Source: Oscillatoriales cyanobacterium PMM_0080
GTDB lineage: Bacteria; Cyanobacteriota; Cyanobacteriia; Cyanobacteriales; Microcoleaceae
DNA: 42,908 bases
Assembly (NCBI GenBank): GCA_949127775.1
Contig: CASBQF010000378.1
Location: 1 to 42,908 of the forward strand
Direction of reading: 5' to 3'
Shown here: one piece after another, positions 31,775-41,445 of the stretch
Numbering within the stretch: the stretch's first letter is position 1
Layout of the letters: every line of letters begins with the position of its first letter
Position numbers and translations under genes: made by a program
Notes under the pieces: generated by a model
What the model was told of the DNA's origin: nothing
Database searches by the model: none
What the model saw: the letters and a program-made list of their open reading frames with translations, nothing else

Positions 31775-34600
31775 CTACTTTCGAGCTTTGTACAAACGCA
31801 CAAACAGTTTTTCCATTTCAATCCAGACAAACATCAGGGCACTGAAACCGAAGCAAACCAGTAACTCAAAAGGCGTCAAATAGTGAGTACCGAAAAATGC
31901 TCTCAGCGGCGGAACATAAATCAACATCAATTGCAAACCAGTAGTCACAATCACAGCTCCCCAAACAAAAACATTAGTGCGGGGGTCTAACTCGATAGTT
32001 AGCTGAGTGTTAGAGCGAATTGCGATCGCGTGACCCATTTGTGCCAAACAAAGAGTGGTAAATACCATTGTTTTCCAAGCTTCTGGATCTCCGAGATGGT
32101 TGGGGTTTGTGGTATATCCGTAAGCCCAGGACATCATGGCGATCGTCAAAATTGCAAAAATAATCCCGATCCGAATCATATAAGAACCCAAACCCCGCGC
32201 AAAAATACTTTCGCGCGGACTGAAAGGAGCCTTTTTCATCACGTTCGGTTCGGCAGGTTCCACCGCCAAAGCTAAAGCGGGAACGCCGTCTGTGACTAAG
32301 TTCATCCACAAAATTTGCAGTGGAGTTAGCGGCACTCCTCCCAAACCCATTAAAGGTGCGGCGGCAATTGTCAAAACTTCGCCAATATTACTACCCAAAA
32401 TGTACTTAATAAAGCGGCGAATGTTGGTATAAACAACTCGCCCTTCTTCAGCGGCGGCGACAATAGTTGCGAAGTTGTCGTCGAGGAGTACCATATCGCT
32501 AGCTTCTTTGCTGACATCGGTGCCGGTAATGCCCATCGCGATGCCGATATCGGCTTGTTTTAAGGCGGGCGCATCGTTAACGCCGTCGCCGGTCATCGCG
32601 ACAAATTCGCCTAAACTTTGCAAGGCTTGGACGATGCGTAATTTGTGTTCGGGGGAAACGCGGGCGTAAACGCTAACCTGTTTGACTTGCAGTTTGAGGT
32701 CTTCTTGGCTGAGCTTTTCTAATTCTTGACCTGTGAGAACTCGATCGCCCTCTGTGGCAATTCCTAAGTCATAGGCGATGGCTTTTGCCGTCAATTGGTG
32801 ATCTCCTGTAATCATCACCACCCGAATCCCTGCATCGCGGCATTTCACCACGGCTTCTCGCACTTCCGGGCGCGGCGCATCCAGCATACTCACGAGTCCC
32901 AGCCAAATCATCTCTTGTTCGCTGGTTTCCTCGGAACCTTCGGGTGGCACATCTTCCCAGATTTTGTAGCCAAATCCGAGGACTCGCAAACCGCCACTTG
33001 CCATGTTGTTGTTTTCGGCGAGGATGCGATCGCGCATTTCCTGAGTTAAAGGTTCAACTCGATCGCCAACTATAATGCCTTTGCAGCGCTCCAAAGTCAA
33101 CTCGGGAGAACCTTTTGTTAGCATCAAATAATTCTGCGGTTGTCCTTTTTCTGCGGGAAATCCCGAATGTCCCGAATGTCCAGGCACTTCGCAAATCACA
33201 CTCATCCGCTTGCGTTCGGAAGAAAAAGGAAACTCCGCCGTGCGTTGCAGCAATTGAGACTGTTGTTCCTTATAAATGCCTGCTTTTCCCGCTAAAGAAA
33301 GCAGAGCTCCTTCTGTAGGATCACCCAAAATCTTCCATTCTTGCTGTTCGTGCTGCAATACTGCGTCGTTGCAAACTGCACAGGCAATTAATAAAGATTC
33401 AAGTTCTGGGTATTCTTCTAAATTAGTAATTTTGGCCGAGGTATGCCGATCGGTAAAATCTCCAATCGGGGCATAGCCGTCGCCTCCAATGCCGATCGTG
33501 CAGTCGCCTGTAGAGACTAGCTGAACTACCATTTTATTTTGAGTCAGAGTACCTGTTTTGTCGGAACAAATAGTAGTAACTGAACCCAAAGTTTCTACAG
33601 CCGGAAGTTTGCGAATTAGAGCATTTCGCTTCACCATCCGCCTAGTTCCGAGTGCCAAAGTAACTGTCACAACTGCGGCAAGTCCTTCGGGAACCACAGC
33701 AACTGCCATGCTGAGAGAAACTTTTAACAGTTCTGGAAACCTGCTGGTATCAAACCCGATGCCGCCGTTATTGAAGGTGATCATGCCGCCGATGACAACA
33801 ACTGCGACTAAGGCTAGGGCACCGGAAACTAGAACATTTCCTAACTGTCCCATCCGTTGTTGGAGGGGAGTCGGTTCGGTTTCTACTGACTGAAGCATGG
33901 CGGCAATTTTGCCAATTTCAGTTTGCATTCCGGTGTTGGTGACGATCGCCTTAGCGCGTCCCTGAACCACTTCTGTGCCATGAAAAATCAGGTTAAGCCG
34001 ATCGCCCAAGGAAGCATCTTCGGGAAGTTCGAGATTAGCTTGCTTGGTAGCTGCGATCGCTTCTCCCGTCAAAGCAGATTCTCTGACTTGCAGGTTGTTC
34101 GATTCGAGCAAGCGTCCGTCTGCGGCTATTTTTACCCCAGCTTCTAACAGCATCACGTCTCCGGGTACGAGTTCCTTAGCTGCTATTTCCGAAGTTTTGC
34201 CGTCCCGCAGGACTCGGACTAGGGGAGAAGAGAGGTTTTTGAGGGCTGCGAGGGCTTTTTCTGCACTTTTCTCTTGGAAATAGCCGAGAATGCCGTTGAT
34301 CACTACGATCGCAAAAATGGCGATCGCATCTTTGGGAAAAGTATTCGACTGGATGTCCAAGAATCCTGAAATCACGGCCACACCCATCAGCATCAACAAC
34401 ATGATGTTGGTGAACTGATCGACAAAAATCGACCAAGAACTGCGGCCTCCTGTTTCTTCGAGTTCGTTGGGGCCGTATTGCTGCAAGCGTTCTGACACCT
34501 GTTGGCTGCTCAAGCCAGCGTCTTTGTTGCTGCTTAGCTGCTGGAGGGTTTTGTCAATTGCTACGGTGTGCCAAGAAGAGGGAGAATTTAAAGAAGACAT
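31775..34600 (-). CDS. PacL-type Ca2+-transporting P-type ATPase
   Basis: The 941-residue protein is a type II P-ATPase with all catalytic parts: the TGE actuator motif (178-180), the phosphorylated Asp in [13 protein letters not shown] (D347), and the [20 protein letters not shown] hinge. Ion-site helices look SERCA/PacL-like: PEGLAAV in TM4 (304-310), [10 protein letters not shown] in TM5 and [12 protein letters not shown] in TM6. About ten membrane segments are visible. It most likely exports Ca2+ from the cytoplasm, although some type II cyanobacterial pumps carry other ions. The N-terminal helical domain ([14 protein letters not shown]) is standard. The upstream region is long and repeat-bearing. 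Confidence 0.92.
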   Translation of the reverse strand: MSSLNSPSSWHTVAIDKTLQQLSSNKDAGLSSQQVSERLQQYGPNELEETGGRSSWSIFVDQFTNIMLLMLMGVAVISGFLDIQSNTFPKDAIAIFAIVVINGILGYFQEKSAEKALAALKNLSSPLVRVLRDGKTSEIAAKELVPGDVMLLEAGVKIAADGRLLESNNLQVRESALTGEAIAATKQANLELPEDASLGDRLNLIFHGTEVVQGRAKAIVTNTGMQTEIGKIAAMLQSVETEPTPLQQRMGQLGNVLVSGALALVAVVVIGGMITFNNGGIGFDTSRFPELLKVSLSMAVAVVPEGLAAVVTVTLALGTRRMVKRNALIRKLPAVETLGSVTTICSDKTGTLTQNKMVVQLVSTGDCTIGIGGDGYAPIGDFTDRHTSAKITNLEEYPELESLLIACAVCNDAVLQHEQQEWKILGDPTEGALLSLAGKAGIYKEQQSQLLQRTAEFPFSSERKRMSVICEVPGHSGHSGFPAEKGQPQNYLMLTKGSPELTLERCKGIIVGDRVEPLTQEMRDRILAENNNMASGGLRVLGFGYKIWEDVPPEGSEETSEQEMIWLGLVSMLDAPRPEVREAVVKCRDAGIRVVMITGDHQLTAKAIAYDLGIATEGDRVLTGQELEKLSQEDLKLQVKQVSVYARVSPEHKLRIVQALQSLGEFVAMTGDGVNDAPALKQADIGIAMGITGTDVSKEASDMVLLDDNFATIVAAAEEGRVVYTNIRRFIKYILGSNIGEVLTIAAAPLMGLGGVPLTPLQILWMNLVTDGVPALALAVEPAEPNVMKKAPFSPRESIFARGLGSYMIRIGIIFAILTIAMMSWAYGYTTNPNHLGDPEAWKTMVFTTLCLAQMGHAIAIRSNTQLTIELDPRTNVFVWGAVIVTTGLQLMLIYVPPLRAFFGTHYLTPFELLVCFGFSALMFVWIEMEKLFVRLYKARK

Positions 34601-34785
34601 AAATTACGATCGAGCATAGGGCAATTAGGGGACTGCGGCCGAACAGCTACAGCCGATGAATGTGGCTGATGGCAGTGAAAGAGTTTTTAGTTTTGAGTTC
34701 TGAATATAAAACTGTTTAACTTGCGACTCTTATTGGGCCCCGGTTCGATGCCGTCTCCCAGGAAGCTTTTAACTTCACTGTGTCT

Positions 34786-35181
34786 GGCGGCTCGTTAGCG
34801 AAGCCCTCGAAGAGGATCGCGCCGTTTGTAGACCTACCGCTGACAGCACTTATCCACTTTACAAGAAAACTAGCAATTCCTTCGGCTTTTACTCAAGGCC
34901 CCAACGGCTGAGTTTTGTCTTTAAATGCTGATATTTCGGGCAAAATTTGAGGTTCTGCCGATCGACAATGGCAATCCGTTCGATTCTACCCACACCCAAT
35001 TCTGCTGGCATTCTCGATCGGACTGAATCCCGATCATTTCCCTTGCTTCTGGCTGCATCTTTTCCCCAAAAAATTAATTAATGTAATTTTTCTTAATACT
35101 TTTTTATTTTTTGGGAAAGTCAACAGGGGCGATCCTCTTCGTTGGCGCAGCCCCCGTAGGGGCGGGCTTCGCTAACGACCC
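34786..35181. repeat. Inverted pair of GGCTTCGCTAACG repeats
   Basis: The copy at 34786-34823, read on the minus strand, has GGCGCGATCCTCTTCG then GGGCTTCGCTAACGAGCC. The copy at 35126-35181, read on the plus strand, has GGGGCGATCCTCTTCG then GGGCTTCGCTAACGACCC with an 18-22 bp GC-rich insertion (GCAGCCCCCGTAGGGGCG, itself a hairpin) in the middle. The copies face each other about 300 bp apart. Confidence 0.75.
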
Positions 35182-35531
35182 ACGGGACAATTCGGAGCGG
35201 GCCCAGAGTCATAAAAAGGGCGATCGAATCAAACTCTTGTTTTACCAACCAACCCCCCATCTACCACAGGAACGAGAGTTGACCGCATTCGCCCAACCCC
35301 GGTTTACCTTCTCAGAGGTATAAGCTCCTGTAATAATTTGTAATAAACAAACGTGGAAGAGCATTGTATAAAGGTTATCAGAAGGTTGAAACGACACGCT
35401 CAAGTTAACAAAAATACTGATTAACAAGGTTTGTCGCATCTCATAAAAGGTGTAAAATTTTCTAAGGTTTCTTAAATGTCCGCTGCAATGTCACAATAGT
35501 ACAGGTAGCGGAAAAGGAAAGAACAAGCCGA

Positions 35532-35583
35532 CCAGCTACGCTAGCTGGCGTCAACATTCAAACCTTACAGGCACAAAAGCCTG
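35532..35583 (+). promoter_or_regulatory. Two hairpins in the cpcB 5' leader
   Basis: CCAGCT (35532-35537) pairs with AGCTGG (35543-35548), loop ACGCT. CAGGC (35568-35572) pairs with GCCTG (35579-35583), loop ACAAAA. Both precede the TAGGAGAG ribosome site at 35637-35644. Cyanobacterial cpc leaders are long and structured for mRNA stability; this placement fits, though the transcription start is not known here. Confidence 0.55.
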
Positions 35584-35651
35584 AACAAATTTAACTTAAC
35601 GGTTTTATACCGCTAGCAAACTCAATTAACTCAAAGTAGGAGAGTTCTTTC

Positions 35652-36170
35652 ATGTTTGACGCATTTACAAAAGTAGTTTCCCAAGCTGACGCCCGCGGCG
35701 AATTTTTGGCCACAGGCCAACTTGATGCCTTGAGCCAAATGGTTGCAGAAAGCAACAAGCGCATGGATACAGTAAACCGCATCACCAGCAACGCTTCCAG
35801 CATTGTTGCCAATGCAGCTCGCTCCTTGTTTGCTGAGCAGCCTCAGTTGATCGCCCCAGGCGGCAACGCATACACCAGCCGCCGCATGGCAGCTTGCTTG
35901 CGCGACATGGAAATCATCTTGCGCTATGTCACCTACGCGATTTTCGCAGGCGACGCCAGCGTACTAGATGACCGTTGCTTGAACGGCCTTCGCGAAACCT
36001 ACTTGGCATTGGGAACACCGGGCGCTTCCGTAGCAACCGGCGTTCAAAAAATGAAAGAAGCAGCTTTGGCGATCGCTAACGATCCTAACGGTGTAACTCG
36101 TGGAGATTGCAACTCCTTAATGTCTGAAGTCGGCAGCTACTTCGATCGCGCCGCTTCCGCAGTAGGCTAA
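35652..36170 (+). CDS. cpcB: C-phycocyanin beta subunit
   Basis: CpcB pairs with CpcA to build the phycocyanin rods of the phycobilisome on the thylakoid surface. The 172 residues are the normal length. The two bilin cysteines are present: Cys82 in [12 protein letters not shown] and Cys153 in [11 protein letters not shown]. Asn72, the usual methylated residue, is in [11 protein letters not shown]. The ribosome site TAGGAGAG lies 8-15 bp upstream. It is the first gene of the cpcBACCDEF operon. The subunit type is phycocyanin rather than phycoerythrocyanin, because the next genes are cpcA-type and cpcE/F rather than pecE/F. Confidence 0.98.
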   Translation: MFDAFTKVVSQADARGEFLATGQLDALSQMVAESNKRMDTVNRITSNASSIVANAARSLFAEQPQLIAPGGNAYTSRRMAACLRDMEIILRYVTYAIFAGDASVLDDRCLNGLRETYLALGTPGASVATGVQKMKEAALAIANDPNGVTRGDCNSLMSEVGSYFDRAASAVG

Positions 36171-36278
36171 ACCCCAGCCATTGCCACCAAATTTGTAAAG
36201 CAACGATTCGATATATCGATCGGGCTTTAACAAATTTCACTCGTACAAAAACCGCAAACATTAGGGAGAAAACAAACC

Positions 36279-36767
36279 ATGAAGACCCCATTGACTGAAG
36301 CAGTCACAGCAGCCGATTCTCAAGGCCGCTTCTTGAGCAGCACCGAAATCCAAACAGCTTTCGGTCGTTTCCGCCAAGCAACCGCCAGCTTAGAAGCAGC
36401 CAAAGCTTTGACAGCCAATTCTCAACGCTTGATCGACGGTGCAGCCCAAGCAGTGTACAACAAATTCCCGTACACCCAACAAATGCAAGGCCCTAACTAC
36501 GCTTCTACCCCAACCGGTAAAGCCAAGTGCGCCCGCGACATCGGCTACTACCTGCGCATGGTTACCTACTGCTTAGTTGCAGGCGGCACAGGCCCAATGG
36601 ATGAGTACCTGATTGCAGGCATCGACGAAATCAACCGGACATTTGAATTGTCTCCTAGCTGGTACGTTGAAGCTCTCAAGTACATCAAAGGCAACCACGG
36701 CCTGAGCGGCGACCCCGCAGTGGAAGCCAATTCCTACCTCGACTACGCAATCAACGCCCTTAGCTAG
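36279..36767 (+). CDS. cpcA: C-phycocyanin alpha subunit
   Basis: CpcA forms the alpha-beta monomer of phycocyanin with CpcB. The 162 residues carry the single bilin cysteine Cys84 in [18 protein letters not shown] and the globin-like helices of the family ([20 protein letters not shown] at the start). AGGGAGA lies about 10 bp before the ATG. It lies 108 bp after cpcB. A strong inverted repeat directly after its stop codon (36776-36839) should limit read-through to the linker genes. The CpcE/CpcF products encoded downstream attach phycocyanobilin to Cys84. Confidence 0.98.
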   Translation: MKTPLTEAVTAADSQGRFLSSTEIQTAFGRFRQATASLEAAKALTANSQRLIDGAAQAVYNKFPYTQQMQGPNYASTPTGKAKCARDIGYYLRMVTYCLVAGGTGPMDEYLIAGIDEINRTFELSPSWYVEALKYIKGNHGLSGDPAVEANSYLDYAINALS

Positions 36768-36775
36768 ATTTGCGT

Positions 36776-36839
36776 GATGCCCGGAATTGTAAGCTGCTGT
36801 TAGCTTTAGTGTTAACTGTTGTTTAGAATTCCGGGCATC
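36776..36839 (+). terminator. 13-bp perfect inverted repeat between cpcA and cpcC
   Basis: GATGCCCGGAATT (36776-36788) pairs perfectly with AATTCCGGGCATC (36827-36839), enclosing 38 nt that include GCTGCTGTTAGC, a possible inner stem. No clean T-run follows at once, so it may be a partial terminator or a 3' mRNA-stability stem. Family knowledge: cpcBA messages are more abundant than linker messages, which such a stem explains. Confidence 0.8.
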
Positions 36840-36915
36840 TGCGATCTGAGCCTAGTTTTCCAAATACTTTTTTTACAAGTTTTCAGTTTTTAAAGCAAAA
36901 AAGGGAGAAGCTCTG

Positions 36916-37731
36916 ATGGCAGGATTAGGTGCAGCAGAAAGATTGGGAATAAAAGCATTTGAAGAAGCGGGACAAGTAGAACTGCGCCCTTATTGGACGC
37001 AAGACGATGCGAAAGCAGTAATTCGCGCCTCTTACAGCCAAATTTTCGGCAACGAGTATTTAATGTCGAGCGAGCGAGTTACCAGTGCCGAATCTCTACT
37101 GATGCAAGGGCAGATTTCAGTTAGAGATTTTGTGCGATCAATGGCTCAGTCCGAAACTTATCGGAAAAAGTTTTTTTACCCGAACTCGCAAACGCGGTTA
37201 ATCGAGCTTAATTACAAGCATTTGTTGGGCCGCGCTCCTTACGACGAGTCGGAAATTGCTTTCCACGTTGATTTGTACAATGCCGAAGGCTACGAAGCTG
37301 AAATCAATTCTTATATTGACTCAGTTGAGTATCAAGAAAACTTTGGCGAAAGCGTAGTTCCTTACTATCGCGGTTTCGCAACTCAAAGAGGCCAAAAAAC
37401 CGTCGGTTTTAACCGGATGTTTCAACTGTACCGGGGTTTTGCTTCGAGCGATCGATCGCAAAACCAAACCCAAGCGCGGTTAACTTGGGAAGTAGCCAGA
37501 AATATGGCTTCGCCGATATACGCAGCATCCGGCGGACAATCTCTCGCTGGTGCTTCGGCAGGTTCTCGCGGACAACTTTACCGAGTCACCGCCATGCAAG
37601 GTTCGGCTAAGTTTGCGCCCCAAGTGCGACGCACAACCACCGAATATCTTGTACCTTACGAGCAGCTTTCGAGCCGCTTGCAACAAATCAACAAACGTGG
37701 CGGCAAAGTGGTAAGTATTACCGCAGCTTAA
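36916..37731 (+). CDS. cpcC: Phycocyanin-associated rod linker polypeptide (first CpcC)
   Basis: Rod linkers sit in the cavity of phycocyanin hexamers and join them in the rod. This 271-residue protein has the phycobilisome linker domain (about residues 20-165: [27 protein letters not shown]-type stretch, [34 protein letters not shown]) and a C-terminal CpcD-like domain (about 218-270: [29 protein letters not shown]). AAAAGGGAGAAG is the ribosome site. It shows strong similarity to the next gene, so the two are paralogues from duplication. Symbol numbers vary between genomes; I keep cpcC. Confidence 0.95.
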   Translation: MAGLGAAERLGIKAFEEAGQVELRPYWTQDDAKAVIRASYSQIFGNEYLMSSERVTSAESLLMQGQISVRDFVRSMAQSETYRKKFFYPNSQTRLIELNYKHLLGRAPYDESEIAFHVDLYNAEGYEAEINSYIDSVEYQENFGESVVPYYRGFATQRGQKTVGFNRMFQLYRGFASSDRSQNQTQARLTWEVARNMASPIYAASGGQSLAGASAGSRGQLYRVTAMQGSAKFAPQVRRTTTEYLVPYEQLSSRLQQINKRGGKVVSITAA

Positions 37732-37782
37732 AGTTTGTAAAGACGTTTTTTGCAAGCGTCAGAAAACAAATTAGGACTTGTA

Positions 37783-37840
37783 GGGGCGGGTTTAGCCAAA
37801 ATATATGCAAACCGGCAGTAGATTGTGGCAAAACCCGCCC
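37783..37840. repeat. GGGCGGGTTT/AAACCCGCCC element inside the cpc operon
   Basis: GGGCGGGTTTAGCC (37784-37797) pairs with GGCAAAACCCGCCC (37827-37840) with one mismatch and a 29-nt loop. It is the same family as the two copies before recJ and the copy between cpcD and cpcE. It lies in the 146 bp between the two linker genes and may affect the linker message. Confidence 0.75.
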
Positions 37841-37877
37841 ACTTTAAACCTTTGTTATTAATTTAGGAGAAAATCTG

Positions 37878-38747
37878 GTGGCTATTACGACAGCAGCGTC
37901 CAGGCTGGGAACATCGGGATTGAGCGATTTGCCAAAGGTAGAATTGCGCCCTAACTACACCAAAGATGACGTAGAAACAGTAATTCGCGCTGTTTACCGT
38001 CAGTTGTTGGGCAACGATTATTTGATGAAGTCTGAGCGCCTGACAAGTGCCGAATCTCTCCTGCGAGATGGCAGCTTAACGGTGCGAGAATTTGTGCGCG
38101 CAGTAGCCAAATCGGAACTGTACAAAACCAAGTTTTTATACAGCAGCTTTCAAACTCGGACGATCGAGCTAAACTACAAACACCTGCTCGGTCGCGCTCC
38201 CTACGACGAATCAGAAGTAGTCTATCACTTAGATATGTACCAAACAAAAGGGTACGAGACTGATGTTGATTCTTACATTGATTCAGTAGAGTATCAAGAA
38301 AACTTCGGCGAAAGTATCGTGCCTTACTACCGCGGCTTTAACACGCAGCGCGGGCAAAAAACCGTCGGTTTTACCCGGATGTTCCGCTTGTATCGCGGCT
38401 ACGCAAACAGCGATACATCTCAACTAGAAGGCAATAACTCCCGCTTAGCAGTCGAACTCGGCACTAACAGCGCTACGGCAGTAGTTGGGCCTTCTGGCGG
38501 TAACGAAGGTTGGGCATATCGGCCTTCTGCCAGAAACGTGACTCCCGGTACCGGTTTCGGTGGCGCAGCAGCTTACGGCAAAGAAGGGCGGCTTTTCCGC
38601 GTGGAAGTTTCGGGAATTCGCACGGGTGGCTATCCCAGCGTTCGTCGCAGCAGCAAGGCTTTCATCGTACCTGTTGATGATTTGTCCTCGCAAATGCAGA
38701 AATTTCAACGCATGGGCGCGAAAATCGCCAGCATTACTCCAATTTAG
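37878..38747 (+). CDS. cpcC: Phycocyanin-associated rod linker polypeptide (second CpcC)
   Basis: The 289-residue protein is a paralogue of the linker encoded just before it: the linker domain (about 25-165: [60 protein letters not shown]) and the CpcD-like C-terminus ([39 protein letters not shown]) match throughout. A Gly/Ser/Asn-rich segment (about 185-230) differs most. It starts at GTG with TTTAGGAGA about 7 bp upstream. Two linkers of this size mean the rod can hold at least two phycocyanin hexamers beyond the core-proximal one, which is inference from the family. Confidence 0.95.
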   Translation: MAITTAASRLGTSGLSDLPKVELRPNYTKDDVETVIRAVYRQLLGNDYLMKSERLTSAESLLRDGSLTVREFVRAVAKSELYKTKFLYSSFQTRTIELNYKHLLGRAPYDESEVVYHLDMYQTKGYETDVDSYIDSVEYQENFGESIVPYYRGFNTQRGQKTVGFTRMFRLYRGYANSDTSQLEGNNSRLAVELGTNSATAVVGPSGGNEGWAYRPSARNVTPGTGFGGAAAYGKEGRLFRVEVSGIRTGGYPSVRRSSKAFIVPVDDLSSQMQKFQRMGAKIASITPI

Positions 38748-38750
38748 TTA

Positions 38751-38855
38751 TTGGTAATTTGTTAGTTGTTATTAGTTATTGGTTATTAGAACCAACAAAT
38801 AACAACTAACAACTAACAAATAACAAGTAACAAATAACAAATAACAAATTACCAA
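38751..38855. repeat. Inverted repeat of TAACAA words between cpcC and cpcD
   Basis: TTGGTAATTTGTTA (38751-38764) is the exact inverse of TAACAAATTACCAA (38842-38855). The interior is built from TAACAA and CTAACAA words repeated many times. It fills the 115 bp between the second linker gene and cpcD and can form one long, AT-rich hairpin. Confidence 0.75.
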
Positions 38856-38862
38856 GAAGCTT

Positions 38863-39135
38863 ATGTTAGGTCAAATTGTAGCTGGAAAAAGTGGCAATAC
38901 AGCTTCCGCAGGTCGCTGTTTTCGGTACGAAGTTGTTGGCTTGCGCCAAAGCGATGATACGGAAAAGATGGATTATTCGATTCGATCGAGCGCGAGTACA
39001 TTTGTCACCGTGCCGTACAATCGGATGAATCAAGAAATGCAGCGGATTACTCGCATGGGCGGGAAAATTGTAGGCATTCAGGCCTTAAGTGCGATCGCAG
39101 AATCATCACCTGAATCATCGTCGGAAGATAATTAA
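38863..39135 (+). CDS. cpcD: Phycobilisome rod-capping linker CpcD
   Basis: CpcD caps the outer end of the rod. The 90-residue protein fits the small linker family: MLGQIVAGKSGNTASAGRCF, then RYEVVGLRQSD, RSSASTFVTVPYNRMNQEMQ and RITRMGGKIVGIQALS. The fold is the same as the C-terminal domain of the two linkers before it. The last 14 residues (AESSPESSSEDN) are an acidic tail not usual in CpcD. It is separated from the neighbouring genes by repeat-filled gaps. Confidence 0.93.
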   Translation: MLGQIVAGKSGNTASAGRCFRYEVVGLRQSDDTEKMDYSIRSSASTFVTVPYNRMNQEMQRITRMGGKIVGIQALSAIAESSPESSSEDN

Positions 39136-39159
39136 TAGCGATTGAAAAAGGCGATTGAA

Positions 39160-39372
39160 AAGGGCGATTGAAATCGCCGAGTTTCCCCAACCCGCGCAGG
39201 CAGGTTTTGTCTGTGTAAGTAGGTGGGTACAAATAAACATTAGATGGGGAGGGCGGGTTTTGCTTTGCGACGCAACTGGCTTGTATCTCCGTGATTCCGA
39301 AGCTCAACCCGCCCCTACCACATACTATTATTTTTTTCCAATGACCTACTTAGACGCGATTTCAATCGCCGA
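39160..39372. repeat. GGGCGGGTTT element and flanking GGCGATT words, cpcD-cpcE gap
   Basis: GGGCGGGTTTTG (about 39252) and CAACCCGCCCC (about 39304-39315) form an inverted pair of the family seen at 7757, 7859 and 37784. On its outside, GGGCGATTGAAATCGCC near 39162-39178 is itself a palindrome and is inverted again as CGCGATTTCAATCGCC near 39357-39372. The 277-bp gap thus looks like nested repeats inside an operon. Confidence 0.65.
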
Positions 39373-39412
39373 TTTTTCCTAATAACTAATAGCTAATCGC
39401 TAATAACTAACT

Positions 39413-40246
39413 ATGAATTCTTACGAATCCGACTCACCGCCGGCGGGTGTAGCTGAGGGCGAATCTTTAACAGTAGAACAGGCGATCGCAAATTTGCACT
39501 CCCAAGACTACAGTCTCCGGTATTACGCTGCTTGGTGGATAGGCAGATTTCGAGTCAAAGAACCGGCAGCAATTGCGGCTTTGATTGCCGCCTTGCAAGA
39601 AGAATCAGAACAAACAAAAATCGGCGATTATTCCCTACTACGAAATGCGGCGCGGGCACTGGGAAAATTGGGCGATAAACAAGCCTTGCCGGCTCTGACT
39701 AGCTGTTTGGAATGCGCGGATTATTACGTGCGGGAAGCGGCGGCTCAAGCTCTAGAAATGCTGGGCGAGATCGATTCCATTCCACCGCTAATGCAGCTAT
39801 TAGATGGGGGCGTAGCTGCGGCGGTGCGAGTCCCGGGCAAATCGCACCTCGTGCAGCCTTACGACTCGGTAATTGAAGCTTTGGGTACGCTGGAAGCGAC
39901 AGAAGCCATACCGCTAATTGCACCTTTTTTAGAGCATTCTGTGGAGCGGGTGCAGTACGCTGCGGCGCGGGCGATGTATCAGTTGACTGGCGATCGCATT
40001 TACGGAGAGCGGTTGGTGACAGCTTTGAATGGGGATAATTTGCAGTTGAGGCGATCGGCTTTGATGGACTTGGGGGCGATCGGCTATTTGCCGTCAGCGC
40101 CAGCTATTGCGGAAACTTTAGCAGAAAATAGCATGAAATTGATTGCGCTAAAAGGAGTTTTGGAGCATCACCTAAATCAACAAACATCACTATCTTTGTC
40201 CGATGAAGCGATCCAAGTTATGAACTTAATGGATAGTTTACTTTGA
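39413..40246 (+). CDS. cpcE: Phycocyanobilin lyase alpha subunit CpcE
   Basis: CpcE and CpcF together attach phycocyanobilin to Cys84 of CpcA. The 277-residue protein is built of HEAT-like helical repeats: AIANLHSQDYSLRYYAAWWI, PAAIAALIAALQEE, LPALTSCLECADYYVREAAA, IDSIPPLMQLLDG, AIPLIAPFLEHSVERVQYAA and LVTALNGDNLQLRRSALMDL. This and the neighbours make the assignment safe. No clear ribosome site precedes the ATG. A long repeat-filled gap to cpcD raises the chance that it has its own promoter. Confidence 0.94.
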   Translation: MNSYESDSPPAGVAEGESLTVEQAIANLHSQDYSLRYYAAWWIGRFRVKEPAAIAALIAALQEESEQTKIGDYSLLRNAARALGKLGDKQALPALTSCLECADYYVREAAAQALEMLGEIDSIPPLMQLLDGGVAAAVRVPGKSHLVQPYDSVIEALGTLEATEAIPLIAPFLEHSVERVQYAAARAMYQLTGDRIYGERLVTALNGDNLQLRRSALMDLGAIGYLPSAPAIAETLAENSMKLIALKGVLEHHLNQQTSLSLSDEAIQVMNLMDSLL

Positions 40247-40310
40247 ATAAAATAAGCTCATAACTGAAATAGGATTGCTGTAGCGATTCTCAATTGTCTA
40301 CCGTAGATTC

Positions 40311-40336
40311 AGGACACAGCAGTGCTGTGTCCCTAC
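40311..40336. repeat. Half copy of the palindromic element, cpcE-cpcF gap
   Basis: AGGACACAGCAGTGCTGTGT then CCCTAC matches one arm of the 140-bp element (GGACACGGCAGTGCCGTGTC), with paired changes G to A and C to T in the two inner arms (CAGCAGTGCTG), which keep the small hairpin. The other arm and the terminal repeats are missing. Confidence 0.7.
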
Positions 40337-40436
40337 CTATTTTGATGAGAATGTTGGTGGGTGAAGCTACAAAAGGTTCGATCGCGCGATCGACCCAACA
40401 TACAATTACAATGGTCATGGTAAATACTATAAATAA

Positions 40437-41063
40437 ATGGCATTAGAACTAATTCGCGCCGTAGAACAAGCAGATTCTTCCGAAGGCTTGTTAAACTCCG
40501 TCAAAGCACTGGCGGCAGCTTCCTCAACACAAGCAATTCCTACCTTAATTACAGTCCTCGGCTACAATAACCCAGGCGCTGCTGTGGCCGCCGTTGACGG
40601 ACTGATTCAACTCGGAGAACCCGCCGTACTGCCGCTGCTAGAACAGCTTGACGGCTACAATTACGGGGCGAGGGCTTGGGCTGTTCGGGCTTTGGCGGGA
40701 ATTGGCGATCCCAGGGGTTTAGAGATTTTGCTCGATGCGGCAGCGAATGACTTTGCTTTGAGCGTGCGGCGGGCGGCGGCTAGGGGTTTGGGGACGATTT
40801 GCTGGGAACTTATGCCGGCAGCACAAATTGCAGATGCTCAAAGAAGCGCTGCTAAAACGCTGCTGCAAGCATCCCGAGACCCGGAATGGGTGGTTCGCTA
40901 CGCAGCAGCGGGGGGTTTGCAAGCTTTGGCAGGTGCGGCTGCTGTGAAGCCAGATTGGTTGGTAGAAGTTTCCGCCAGACTTGAGGAAATTGCCCAAAGC
41001 GATGAAACTGTTTCAGTTAGAGCACGTGCCATGCTTGCCAAACAAAAATTGTCACTTGGCTAG
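40437..41063 (+). CDS. cpcF: Phycocyanobilin lyase beta subunit CpcF
   Basis: CpcF is the second half of the CpcE/CpcF lyase. The 208-residue protein has HEAT-like repeats: ALAAASSTQAIPTLITVLGY, NPGAAVAAVDGLIQLGEPAV, YNYGARAWAVRALAGIGDPR, FALSVRRAAARGLGTICWEL and DPEWVVRYAAAGGLQALAGA. Its length is normal. It is the last gene of the cpc operon, and its 3' end overlaps the convergent DUF2103 gene by 12 bp. Confidence 0.94.
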   Translation: MALELIRAVEQADSSEGLLNSVKALAAASSTQAIPTLITVLGYNNPGAAVAAVDGLIQLGEPAVLPLLEQLDGYNYGARAWAVRALAGIGDPRGLEILLDAAANDFALSVRRAAARGLGTICWELMPAAQIADAQRSAAKTLLQASRDPEWVVRYAAAGGLQALAGAAAVKPDWLVEVSARLEEIAQSDETVSVRARAMLAKQKLSLG

Positions 41064-41345
41064 GGTTTGGGCGATCATTTCTTCCAAGTCCCCTTGACTG
41101 AGAGTGGTTAATATAAAGACTTCTTGTACGGTTGTGCCCTGTCTGGCAATGATTTTAAATCCCCCGCGAATGGGTACTGACACTCTTAATGTCATGCGGG
41201 GGATGTGTCCTTTAACTTTGTTGATGACGCCTGGGGTAACGGTTTGAATGCCCATTTTTAGGGTGATGCGCTGTAAAATTGGTATCAAGCCGGGAAGGTG
41301 GGTAGAGTGATTCCAGACTAGGCGGCCTTTGGGTTGTGCGTTCAT
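41052..41345 (-). CDS. DUF2103 family protein
   Basis: The 97-residue product has the pattern RLVWNHSTHLPGLIPILQRI, then GIQTVTPGVINKVKGHIPRM and FKIIARQGTTVQEVFILTTL. From memory this is DUF2103, a small family of predicted metal-binding proteins in cyanobacteria and archaea; the H-x3-H and acidic residues could bind metal. No function is known. It converges on cpcF with a 12-bp overlap of coding ends (41052-41063), so no terminator can lie between the two stops. Confidence 0.72.
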   Translation of the reverse strand: MNAQPKGRLVWNHSTHLPGLIPILQRITLKMGIQTVTPGVINKVKGHIPRMTLRVSVPIRGGFKIIARQGTTVQEVFILTTLSQGDLEEMIAQTLAK

Positions 41346-41445
41346 GATTTTTTAACCTAATTCAACATACCCAGTCTAAGTCACCCCTGGCTGGAACCAA
41401 TTTGAAATTTCCTCAAGTTATGTATGAATAACGTTACTGTGCGCG

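Larger units (their letters stand above)
34601..35651. other. Divergent region upstream of the cpc operon
   Basis: This 1050-bp region must hold the ATPase promoter (minus) and the phycocyanin promoter (plus). Two inverted copies of a CGATCCTCTTCG...GGCTTCGCTAACGA repeat lie at 34786-34823 and 35126-35181. From about 35330 to 35651 the AT-rich sequence and two hairpins would form the cpc promoter and 5' leader. No gene is visible between. Confidence 0.65.

Noticed and set aside
35111-35323. 70-codon plus-strand open frame before cpcB
   Set aside because: It is encoded by the GGCTTCGCTAACG repeat and flanking DNA.
35652-41063. Phycoerythrocyanin (pec) or phycoerythrin (cpe) operon
   Set aside because: Subunit sequences carry the phycocyanin bilin sites only (CpcA Cys84; CpcB Cys82 and Cys153), and the lyase genes are cpcE/cpcF type.
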